From Longibaculum muris (GTDB lineage Bacteria; Bacillota_I; Bacilli_A; Erysipelotrichales; Coprobacillaceae): a DNA stretch of 64,000 nt. Below, piece by piece: positions 34,882 to 42,702 of the stretch; the stretch's first letter is position 1, and every line of letters starts with the position of its first letter. The DNA lies in assembly GCF_004343035.1 (NCBI RefSeq), contig NZ_SMCQ01000002.1:1-64000 (forward strand), in the 5' to 3' direction. The position numbers and the translations under genes were made by a program. The notes under the pieces are model-generated. The model worked only from the letters and a program-made list of their open reading frames with translations, did no database searches and was not told where the DNA came from.

Positions 34882-36732
34882 TTATTTTGTTGCTGCAATT
34901 GCTTTTTTAATTGCAGTAACAATTCCTTTCGTTGTCATTGTTGCACCAGTTTTTGTATCAACTCCATCAATATCAGCAAAACCAAATTCACTTGCTAAGT
35001 ATTTGTCATAGAAAGCTTTTCCTTTTTCTGTTGCTACTGGAGTTCCATGAACTAATTCAGCACCATAGTATTCTGTTTCACCAGATGCATCAATAAATTC
35101 AATCTTTTTCACAACTTGTTTTGCTTTATCTACAGTAATTTTGATTTTCATTGGTTGATCAGCATTGTATCCAACTTCACTCATTGTATAAACATAAGTG
35201 TCACCTTTGACTTCACGATCTAATTGAGACATGATAATAGCACCCTTAATTGCATTAACGATACCTTTTGTTGTCATTGTCGCACCAGTCTTTGTATCAA
35301 TACCATCAACTTCACTTGTTTTAAATTCACCAGTTAAATACTTATCATGGAATGCTTTACCTTTTTCAGTTGCTACTTCTGTTCCATGAACAATTTCAGA
35401 ACCATAATATTCTGTTTCACCAGGAGCTTCTAAGACTTTAACAGATTTAACTGTGTCACCAGATACTTTAACTTCAATTTTCATTGGTTGATCAGCATTA
35501 TATCCAGTTGTTTCCATAACAAAACCACCATCAACTTCTTTAACAACCTTCCAATTGAAAGCATTCGCTTCTTCTTCAGCCTTTTTCTTTTCAGCTTCTT
35601 CTTTTTTCTTCGCATCAGCAGCAGCTTTTGCTTCAGCCGCAGCAATATCGCTTTGGATACTATATCCAGCACCATAAACGCAACCAATAGACACACCTAA
35701 ACAAATAGCAATTGTAGCCCATTGTTTTGCAATTCTTGTATTTGTTCTACCTAAAATAAATGAATCAATTAATGGTGTTAACATATTCATCAATAAGATA
35801 GAGAATAAAACACCTTCAGGATAATTCGCTTTTAAACGAATAATCATTGTTAAAAATCCTAGTCCAATACCATAAACAATCTTACCAAGTGGACTTGTAG
35901 GCGATGTCACCGGATCTGTTGCCATGAAAATAGCTCCAAATGCTACCCCACCAATACATAAATGCATCACTGGATAAGTTGCTAAATCAAGACCATTCAT
36001 TAATGCATAAACACCACTTAAAATAAGAATAGTTCCTAAATAAGCTACTGGAATTCTTGCATCATAAACTTTTCTAAAAGCTAAAACAATTCCAACTAAT
36101 AAAATTAACCAGATACAAGTTTCACCTAAAGTTCCACCATGATTTCCTGTAATTAAATCCATCAATGTGTAACTAAAATCAGTTCCACCCATCCAATGAG
36201 TACCAGCAAGCATTGTAGCTGGTGTTGCTGTTGATGTGACATCAACAATTCCTTGAACACCACCCATTCCTTCAACATATGGTAATAATTTATCACCAAA
36301 TGATAAATGAACAAGAACACGTCCAACTAATGCTGGGTTAAAAATGTTTTGACCAAATCCACCAAAAACTAATTTTCCTAAGAAAATAGAAATAAATGAA
36401 CCAATCGCAACAACATATAAAGGTGTACCAATAGGTAAAGTCAAGGCAAAAATAATTGCGGTTACCCAAGGAAACCCATTTTTTATTTGTTCTAATACAT
36501 TTGTTTTATGGATAAGTCCCCACACTGCTTCAGTTGCAACTCCCACAACAATTGAAACCACATAAATAAGTGCTGCCGCAATCAATGGTTCATTTGTTGG
36601 GTAGTTATAATAGAAATGATATAAAGAATATGCAACAATCACCAATAATCCGATTGTTAAATCTCTCATAATACGATGTGTAGAGAGTTTTTGTCTATAG
36701 TTTGGTGACGTTCTTTGTAAAGTAATCTTCAT
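34882..36732 (-). CDS. rnfD: RnfD with two fused C-terminal FMN-binding domains
   Basis: The first 355 residues are an RnfD/NqrB-type membrane subunit with about ten helices; VDVTSTATPATML (163-175) occupies the usual flavin-Thr site and ATDPVTSPTSP (271-281) is conserved. After a charged Ala/Lys/Glu linker (about 362-392) come two RnfG-like FMN-binding domains, about 399-500 and 507-616. Each contains GYNADQPMKI, GETEYYG, and the motif DTKTGATMTT (Thr485 and Thr598 as likely FMN sites). Ordinary RnfD is about 310-350 residues; this one has 616. The two domains are very alike, indicating tandem duplication. Predicted to carry up to three covalent FMN. Confidence 0.92.
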   Translation of the reverse strand: MKITLQRTSPNYRQKLSTHRIMRDLTIGLLVIVAYSLYHFYYNYPTNEPLIAAALIYVVSIVVGVATEAVWGLIHKTNVLEQIKNGFPWVTAIIFALTLPIGTPLYVVAIGSFISIFLGKLVFGGFGQNIFNPALVGRVLVHLSFGDKLLPYVEGMGGVQGIVDVTSTATPATMLAGTHWMGGTDFSYTLMDLITGNHGGTLGETCIWLILLVGIVLAFRKVYDARIPVAYLGTILILSGVYALMNGLDLATYPVMHLCIGGVAFGAIFMATDPVTSPTSPLGKIVYGIGLGFLTMIIRLKANYPEGVLFSILLMNMLTPLIDSFILGRTNTRIAKQWATIAICLGVSIGCVYGAGYSIQSDIAAAEAKAAADAKKKEEAEKKKAEEEANAFNWKVVKEVDGGFVMETTGYNADQPMKIEVKVSGDTVKSVKVLEAPGETEYYGSEIVHGTEVATEKGKAFHDKYLTGEFKTSEVDGIDTKTGATMTTKGIVNAIKGAIIMSQLDREVKGDTYVYTMSEVGYNADQPMKIKITVDKAKQVVKKIEFIDASGETEYYGAELVHGTPVATEKGKAFYDKYLASEFGFADIDGVDTKTGATMTTKGIVTAIKKAIAATK

Positions 36733-36747
36733 TAATTTTCACCCTCC

Positions 36748-38055
36748 CTACGCTTTCTTTCTCTTTTGTGCAAGTTGATAACGACGTTTTGCTTTTGCTA
36801 CCATGTCTGTCACTTCAATCTTACTTGGACATACATAAGTACACATACCACATTCAATACAACGATCAACTTCCAATTTTTCAATTAATTCAACATTAGC
36901 TGCTTTTTCACCTTGCATAATACGCACAGGTTGTAAATGAGCAGGACAATGTAAAGTACATTCACCACATTTTAAACATGGTAAAGGTTTAATATCTTCT
37001 TTTTTCATGACTGTAATAGCATTGTTATGACTATAAATAACAAATGTATCATTCATGACTGATTTACCCATCATTGGTCCACCACCAACTAAGAATCCAT
37101 CACAATCTTCATCAATATAACCACCAAGTTTTTCAACAATATAGTTAACTGGTGTTCCAATTGCAACTTCAACGTTTTGTGGATTTTTTAATCCATTTCC
37201 AGAGAAAGTGACAACACGGTGAGTAATTGGTTCACCTTTTCTAATACCTTTAGATAAAGCAATTGCTGTTGATGAGTTATTAACAATAACACCAATTTCA
37301 GCAGGTAATTTATCATATTCTTTTTTAAAGATAGTATTCACTAAAACTCTTTCCCATCCCATTGGATAACGATCAGGTACTTCACGTGGTTCAATGTTAT
37401 CATAGTTCTTTGCTTCTTCAACTAATAATTCCATTAAATCAGGTTTATGTTCTTTAATCGCAATAATCGCATTCTTAGCTCCAGCAGCTTTGATTAAGAA
37501 GTGAGCCCCATCAAATAAAGCTTTAACATCTCTTTTCATCGCAAGATGATCACTTGTTAAAAATGGTTCACATTCTACCCCATTAATCAAGATTGTTTCA
37601 ATATTTGTTGGATTGCTATATTTCACATAAGTAGGGAATCCTGATCCTCCTAATCCAACAATACCTAATTCTTTAATGGCATTAAAGACTTCTTCTTGAC
37701 TCATATGGTCAGCATCTTTGACTTCATAAGCTTTTACTCTTTCGTTCTTATGGTCATTTTCAATGACGATATGCTGCTGTAATCTTTTTGAAGCATGCAT
37801 ACGTTTTTCAATTCCCTTAACAGTTCCCGAAACAGAAGAATAAATTGGCACATACATACTCTTACGAGTAGCCAACTTTGTACCTATACAAACATGATCT
37901 CCTTCTTTTACATGGACATCAAAATCTGTTGCTGTTCCTAAAACAAGGGGAATATAAACAACATCTGGTGCTTCAATAGACAAGATTGGTTTATCTTTTG
38001 TTAAACCTTTTTGTCCATCTAGTTTAATTTTTCCTTTTCCAGATAAAATTGACAT
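36748..38055 (-). CDS. rnfC: Electron transport complex subunit RnfC
   Basis: Peripheral NADH-binding subunit of Rnf, homologous to NqrF/NuoF parts. The 435-residue protein has the glycine-rich nucleotide/FMN region GIVGLGGSGFPTYVK, followed by GVECEPFLTSDH, a SLBB-like segment, and two ferredoxin-like clusters CLKCGECTLHCP (about 359-370) and CIECGMCTYVCPSKI (about 398-412). It is the first gene of the operon, preceded by GGAGGG, an extended -10 promoter and a Rex-like operator. Confidence 0.95.
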   Translation of the reverse strand: MSILSGKGKIKLDGQKGLTKDKPILSIEAPDVVYIPLVLGTATDFDVHVKEGDHVCIGTKLATRKSMYVPIYSSVSGTVKGIEKRMHASKRLQQHIVIENDHKNERVKAYEVKDADHMSQEEVFNAIKELGIVGLGGSGFPTYVKYSNPTNIETILINGVECEPFLTSDHLAMKRDVKALFDGAHFLIKAAGAKNAIIAIKEHKPDLMELLVEEAKNYDNIEPREVPDRYPMGWERVLVNTIFKKEYDKLPAEIGVIVNNSSTAIALSKGIRKGEPITHRVVTFSGNGLKNPQNVEVAIGTPVNYIVEKLGGYIDEDCDGFLVGGGPMMGKSVMNDTFVIYSHNNAITVMKKEDIKPLPCLKCGECTLHCPAHLQPVRIMQGEKAANVELIEKLEVDRCIECGMCTYVCPSKIEVTDMVAKAKRRYQLAQKRKKA

Positions 38056-38088
38056 TGTATCCCTCCATATCTTATTTTATTCCTCACC

Positions 38089-38128
38089 ATTATAACATTA
38101 TCTTTTCATTTTGGGAACCTTTTCACAA
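38089..38128 (-). promoter_or_regulatory. rnf promoter with Rex-like operator
   Basis: Minus-strand TGTTATAAT (38089-38097) is a perfect extended -10. Upstream, TTGTGAA-AAGG-TTCCCAA (38111-38128) differs at one of 14 defined positions from the Rex consensus TTGTGAA-N4-TTCACAA and covers the -35 position. Rex represses at low NADH/NAD+, so the operon should be switched on when NADH accumulates. Confidence 0.7.
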
Positions 38129-38129
38129 C

Positions 38130-38145
38130 CTAATTTCTAAATTAG
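38130..38145. promoter_or_regulatory. Perfect palindrome next to the Rex-like site
   Basis: CTAATTT-CT-AAATTAG is a 7-2-7 inverted repeat two bases beyond the Rex-like operator, 36 bp upstream of the -10. It could bind a second regulator. Protein not recognised. Confidence 0.4.
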
Positions 38146-38199
38146 AAAATAAAAAAAATGTATTTTCCAACAAGTTTTTATCATTTATCCAATAACTGT

Positions 38200-38234
38200 A
38201 AAGAAAAGAAGTTATTTTCTTCAAATAACTTCTT
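38200..38234 (-). terminator. Terminator of the YbjQ-like gene
   Basis: A 12-pair stem (38206-38217 with 38223-38234), loop of five, U-rich on the minus strand. It overlaps the 3' end of the coding sequence. Confidence 0.75.
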
Positions 38235-38478
38235 TTTTCTCAATAACAACCGCTTCTCCACAAATAAAGACACGAGATTTTTCGCCAACTTCCATATGTA
38301 CATTTAAAATAGCATTTGCCCCTACTTTCCCTGCCTTTTTCATCAAGACACGTTGTGCTTCTAAAACACTATCTTCAATAGTTCTAGTCAGCATCATCTT
38401 ATCATCATAAGCATAAATAAGTCCCAAATCTTCTTTAACTTGATAATCTAAATAATATGGTAAAGCCGAAACAATCAT
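38221..38478 (-). CDS. YbjQ/UPF0145-like putative heavy-metal-binding protein
   Basis: Small protein, 85 residues, resembling the YbjQ (DUF74) group by its alternation of a helix with many Ala ([21 protein letters not shown]) and flanking strands ending in CGEAVVIEK. The family is annotated as heavy-metal binding, but the evidence for that is thin and the key Cys pattern is not obvious here. AAAGGAGGT precedes the ATG. Monocistronic. Function unknown. Confidence 0.6.
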   Translation of the reverse strand: MIVSALPYYLDYQVKEDLGLIYAYDDKMMLTRTIEDSVLEAQRVLMKKAGKVGANAILNVHMEVGEKSRVFICGEAVVIEKKEVI

Positions 38479-38544
38479 TTTTGTTACCTCCTTTATTTAT
38501 TTTATTATATCATAAGCAACACATAAAAAGATATTGGGACTCTA

Positions 38545-38583
38545 TAACTTTAAAAAATCATATAACTTGATTTTATAAAGTTA
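38545..38583. promoter_or_regulatory. Large dyad upstream of the disulfide oxidoreductase gene
   Basis: Two nested inverted repeats share one centre (38564): TAACTTTA...TAAAGTTA outside and AAAATCA-N7-TGATTTT inside, about 16 of 19 positions pairing. It ends 1 bp before a TATGAT -10 (38585-38590) and covers the -35 region, which suggests an operator, perhaps for the nearby HxlR-type regulator. Confidence 0.5.
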
Positions 38584-38623
38584 CTATGATAGAGTGACAA
38601 TGTAGACAAAGGAGGTCGTACAT

Positions 38624-39946
38624 ATGAAACATTATGATGCTATTATTATTGGATTTGGAAAAGGTGGTAAAACTCTTGCAATAGAGTTTGCTAAACGTGG
38701 CAAGAAAGTTGCAATGATTGAAAAATCTCAGGAAATGTATGGTGGAACTTGTATAAATGAAGGATGTATTCCTTCAAAATCATTAATTGTTCAAGCTCAT
38801 CAAAAAACATATCAAGAAGCTATTTTATAAAAAGAGAAATTAGTTTATCAATTACGTCAAAAGAATTATGATAAATTGAATCAATTTGATAATATTGATA
38901 TTATTGATGGAACAGCACGCTTTGTTAATGATCATCAAGTTGAAATTATTAATCAAGAAACGATTGAAGGTAATTATATCTTTATCAATACTGGTTCAAC
39001 ACCAATTGTTCCTCATATCAAAGGAATCAATGAAACCAAACATATCTATAACAGTGCCACAATGATGAAAGAAGAAAAGCTTCCACAACATTTAGCTATT
39101 ATTGGTGGTGGTTATATTGGTTTAGAGTTTGCCAGTATGTATGCAAGATATGGCAGCAAGGTTACAGTGTTTGAATACAATGAACGTTTAGTAATGCGTG
39201 AAGATGAAGATGTTGCTTTAGAAATTCAACATATCTTAGAAAATCAAGGGGTTCAATTTAAATTTTCAAGTCGAGTTCAAGAAGTCAGCAACCAAAATGA
39301 AAAAGTAATCATTCAATACTCTCAAAATGATGTTGGTTATATTGATCATTTTGATGCTGTATTGCTTGCAGCTGGACGCATTGCCAATACTGATGAACTT
39401 GGTTTAGAAAACACTGGTGTCAAAGTGAATCAAAGAGGTCAAGTGATTGTTAATGATTATTTACAAACGACTGTTCCTCACATTTATGCCATGGGTGATG
39501 TCAAAGGTGGACTACAATTCACATATATTTCTTTAGATGATTACCGTATTGTCAAAGATCATCTTTTTGGCAAACAAGAACGCACTGTCAATAATCGTGG
39601 ATATATTCCTTACTCAGTTTTTATCTCACCTACATTTTCACGTGTTGGGTTAAGTGAACAAGAAGCCTTACAACAAGGTTATGAAATAAAAGTCGCAAAA
39701 ATTCCAACTGCTTCTATTCCTCGTGCTAATGTTGATGGAAAACCAGAAGGTGTTTTAAAAGCCATTATTGATAAAAATACTGATCAAATATTAGGATGTG
39801 TCCTTCTTTGTGAACGTAGTGAAGAAATGATTAATTTTGTTGAACTTGCAATGAATCAAAATTTAACATATCAAGATGTAGCCAATCACATCTTTACTCA
39901 TCCATCTATGAGTGAAGCTCTTAACGATCTCTTTAATGCTGTATAA
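38624..39946 (+). pseudogene. FAD/NAD disulfide oxidoreductase (RclA/MerA-like), interrupted by an in-frame TAA
   Basis: Class I pyridine nucleotide-disulfide oxidoreductase of 440 codons. Codons 1-68 hold the FAD site IIIGFGKGGKTLA and the redox disulfide GGTCINEGCIPSK. Codon 69 is TAA (38828-38830). The same frame continues without shift (KEKLVYQLRQKNYDK) through the NAD site AIIGGGYIGLEF, the second FAD block IYAMGDVKGG and the dimer-interface HP in IFTHPSMSEAL. One base change explains the interruption. If no readthrough occurs, the product is inactive; a downstream restart would lack the FAD site and disulfide. AAAGGAGG lies before the ATG. An HxlR-type regulator gene follows. Confidence 0.85.
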
Positions 39947-40016
39947 TAGAGATAGAATTTTTATCACAAAAAGGGTATAATGAATCTATAAAATTTTTGT
40001 AAATGAGGGATGCCGT

Positions 40017-40451
40017 TTGAAAAAACAATATGATATAGAATGTAATATAGCTCAAACTTTAAATTTAATTGGTGATAAATGGACACTTTTAATTCTCCAT
40101 GCTATCCAATCAGGATATACAACATATAAAGAATTGCAAGAAAACCTACCTGGTATTCCGACTAATCTATTATCCAATCGTTTAAAGACTTTATGTGAAG
40201 ATGATTTATTGAAATGTGAACTTTACTCTCAACATCCACCACGTTATCAATATTCTTTAACAGATAAAAGTAAAGATCTTGATGATATCTACAATGCCCT
40301 CATTATTTGGGGTGATCGTCATTTATCAAGAAGCTACAAATGCCTAAAACATAAGGATTGTGATGGACAGATTCAAATCGTGTATGTTTGTCAAAAATGT
40401 GGTAAACAACTCACGAAAGATGAATTAATTGTTCATAATCATTCAAATTAA
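40017..40451 (+). CDS. HxlR family transcriptional regulator
   Basis: Winged-helix regulator, 144 residues. The N-terminal block CNIAQTLNLIGDKWTLLIL, then GIPTNLLSNRLKTL and the wing PPRYQYSLTDKSKDL, is the HxlR signature; Cys9 is at the position used for redox or aldehyde sensing in some members. The C-terminal part carries CLKHKDCDG and CQKCGKQ, a possible small zinc site that ordinary HxlR proteins lack. The start is TTG at 40017 with GAGGG upstream; no ATG is available in frame nearby. Likely controls the preceding oxidoreductase. Confidence 0.85.
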   Translation: MKKQYDIECNIAQTLNLIGDKWTLLILHAIQSGYTTYKELQENLPGIPTNLLSNRLKTLCEDDLLKCELYSQHPPRYQYSLTDKSKDLDDIYNALIIWGDRHLSRSYKCLKHKDCDGQIQIVYVCQKCGKQLTKDELIVHNHSN

Positions 40452-40474
40452 AAAAGCCATTACTGGCTTTTTTT
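40449..40474 (+). terminator. Terminator of the HxlR gene
   Basis: AAAAAAGCCA-TTAC-TGGCTTTTTTT hairpin directly after the stop codon. Confidence 0.85.
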
Positions 40475-40581
40475 ATATTCTCCACATAATCTTTTTCTCA
40501 TCTTGAAGATTCTTTAAACATTAAAAAAATATATAAAGAACAAATCATACAAACAATTCTATTCTAAATAAGCTTTAATCA

Positions 40582-41886
40582 CTATTTTCTTTTGAGTTTA
40601 ACTATTGTTTCAATCTTAGCACTATAAGGATATGTATCTAATGGAATCATTGTTTCAATATCATAGTATTTCTTTAAATCTTCTAAATTCTTAGCTAATG
40701 CTGAAGGATGATCACTTACAAAAATAACATCTTTCACCTTAGATAAGATTAAACTTTGTTGAATCGCTAATGATAATTCTTCACATCTTGCAATCACAAC
40801 ATCAAATTTTCTTTTTTTACATTGCGCAATTGTCGCTTCATCAATATTTTTACATAAAAATTCGACATCACTCTTATGTAAGAATTTCGCATTATCCTTA
40901 GCATCTTTAATATGATAATTCTTTTCATCAATAGCAACAACTTCATTATCAATTGCTAATTCTAATAAACCAATACCACAATTTAATGAAAGAACTGTAG
41001 CCTGTGCAGGAATCATTGAACGAATGATTTCTAACTTTGTTTTTTCCATTTCTGGATTGATTGGAAATTCTGATTTCACTGAATAAAGATATTGTTGATC
41101 AAAGCAATGAAATGGTAATGTTGATTGTCCATAGACTTTCTTATATCCTTGTAATTCAAATTCTTGATGTCTTGTTGTATTGATTGTAAACCAAATACTT
41201 TTGACTTCTTCAATCTGACTTATTTTTTCAACAATTTCTGGTTTTAACCCATCTTGTCCAGTAACAAATAATACTTGAATCTGTCCATCAATATTTCTTA
41301 ATCTTAAAAAACGTAATCCTTTTTTCACTTTATCATTATAATCTCTTGCTTTACATTCATTTAAAATATCTTCAATTTTTACTAAGCATTGATTAATAAG
41401 AGGATCTTGCATAGGACAATTATTCATTAAAGTTAAGTATTTAGATTCTCTTTGATAAATCCCAACATTCACTTTTCCTTTAAAATAAGTAATTGGTAAA
41501 GATACAACTTTACGATATCCTTTACTAACTTGACATGCTCTTACATGTTGAATTGGTAAATGATCAACATCAAATTCAGTATATTTTTTTAAAGCATCTT
41601 TTAAAATTCCTTTTTTAAAAGGAGCATGTTGCTGATAGTCAAGTGCAGTTAAAGAACAACCTTGACAATTCTTATCTTCTTTACAAATAGACTCTACACG
41701 ATCTTTTGACTTTTGAATATAAGACACAACTTTCCCTTTTAAAAACTTTCTATTTTCTTCAACAATTTCAACATCAACAATTTCATTAGGCAAAGCATTA
41801 TTAATAAAACAAATTTTCTTATTAATATATCCAATTCCCTCTCCATTGATTCCTAACTTTTTAATCTCTACACGTTCTTTTCTCAT
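40582..41886 (-). CDS. RlmD/TrmA-like RNA methyltransferase homologue lacking the catalytic Cys
   Basis: Belongs to the RNA uracil-5 methyltransferase family by layout: TRAM domain (about 1-60), [4Fe-4S] ligands C68, C74, C77 and C157, a central RNA-binding part, and a Rossmann SAM domain from about 285. The active-site motifs are altered. The SCNP motif that supplies the nucleophilic Cys reads SDHP (391-394), and the DPPR block reads ARCEE. The late IET segment with the general-base Glu remains. The 434-residue length is full. So it may bind rRNA without m5U catalysis or do other chemistry. Start with AAGGAG, overlapping the YihY gene end by 26 bp. Confidence 0.8.
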   Translation of the reverse strand: MRKERVEIKKLGINGEGIGYINKKICFINNALPNEIVDVEIVEENRKFLKGKVVSYIQKSKDRVESICKEDKNCQGCSLTALDYQQHAPFKKGILKDALKKYTEFDVDHLPIQHVRACQVSKGYRKVVSLPITYFKGKVNVGIYQRESKYLTLMNNCPMQDPLINQCLVKIEDILNECKARDYNDKVKKGLRFLRLRNIDGQIQVLFVTGQDGLKPEIVEKISQIEEVKSIWFTINTTRHQEFELQGYKKVYGQSTLPFHCFDQQYLYSVKSEFPINPEMEKTKLEIIRSMIPAQATVLSLNCGIGLLELAIDNEVVAIDEKNYHIKDAKDNAKFLHKSDVEFLCKNIDEATIAQCKKRKFDVVIARCEELSLAIQQSLILSKVKDVIFVSDHPSALAKNLEDLKKYYDIETMIPLDTYPYSAKIETIVKLKRK

Positions 41887-42664
41887 CTTCTATTCTCCTT
41901 AAGTGTAAAATATTTGTAATGTACATTCCTATATAAAAGATCTCTGCCGCCCAATCAAAGACAAATAATATCATAACAATAAACGCTAATGGACCATAAA
42001 CTGATTCAAAATCAGCAAAACGAAAATAAATATTTAAACCATAATATAAAACCAACATCAAAGCACTGGCAACTAATGCCCCTTGAAAAGCATCACTATA
42101 ATGAATCCGAATTCTTGGTACAATCAAATAAATACTCATCAAACAAAAAACCAATAAGAAATATAAGATAATATGCCTAATGCCAAAAAAACGATATAAA
42201 AAATCAAAAATATAGGCCAAAGGTCCAAGTGCTAACACAGCAATAATTCCAATAAAAATCAGCAATATAAAAATAGTGATCTTAAAAGTATAAATATAAT
42301 AGCCAATAATACTTTCTTCAATATCTTGATGATACATATTTTTTGAAACTTCGTAAATATTACCAACGCCTCTTGAAACAGTATAAACTGATACAATCAT
42401 TGTAATGAGGGCAACTGTATTAACAGATTTAGATTCTAAAACATCTATTAACATGGATGAATATTGAGGCATAATGACTTGACTAATAATTTTTTCAATG
42501 ATATCCATATTAATATTAAATAACGATGTTACAACTGCAACTAATGAAAATGCTGGTATTAAAATCAAAATCAAATAAAATGATAAGGCTGCTGCTGCAT
42601 ACGGTGGTACAACAGAACGATAATCATCATAAATATCTACACATTTTTCATAAAGTGCCTTCAC
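41861..42664 (-). CDS. YihY/BrkB family membrane protein
   Basis: Integral membrane protein of about 267 residues with six helices. It shows the family landmarks AAALSFYLILILIPAFSL, SVYTVSRGVGNIYEVSKNMY and the late FDWAAEIFYIGMYITNI. The family was once called RNase BN by mistake; its function is unsettled. A GTG start at 42664 is preferred because GGGAGGG lies 9 nt upstream; an ATG six codons earlier overlaps that site. It overlaps the following methyltransferase-like gene by 26 bp. Confidence 0.85.
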   Translation of the reverse strand: MKALYEKCVDIYDDYRSVVPPYAAAALSFYLILILIPAFSLVAVVTSLFNINMDIIEKIISQVIMPQYSSMLIDVLESKSVNTVALITMIVSVYTVSRGVGNIYEVSKNMYHQDIEESIIGYYIYTFKITIFILLIFIGIIAVLALGPLAYIFDFLYRFFGIRHIILYFLLVFCLMSIYLIVPRIRIHYSDAFQGALVASALMLVLYYGLNIYFRFADFESVYGPLAFIVMILFVFDWAAEIFYIGMYITNILHLRRIEDEKRTCRD

Positions 42665-42702
42665 AATTTGATACCCTCCCATTGATTAAGAAAGGAAAAA
42701 CA

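Noticed and set aside
38828-38830. Selenocysteine or stop-codon reassignment in the disulfide oxidoreductase
   Set aside because: The codon is TAA, not TGA, lies outside the active site, and TAA/TGA act as normal stops elsewhere in the window.
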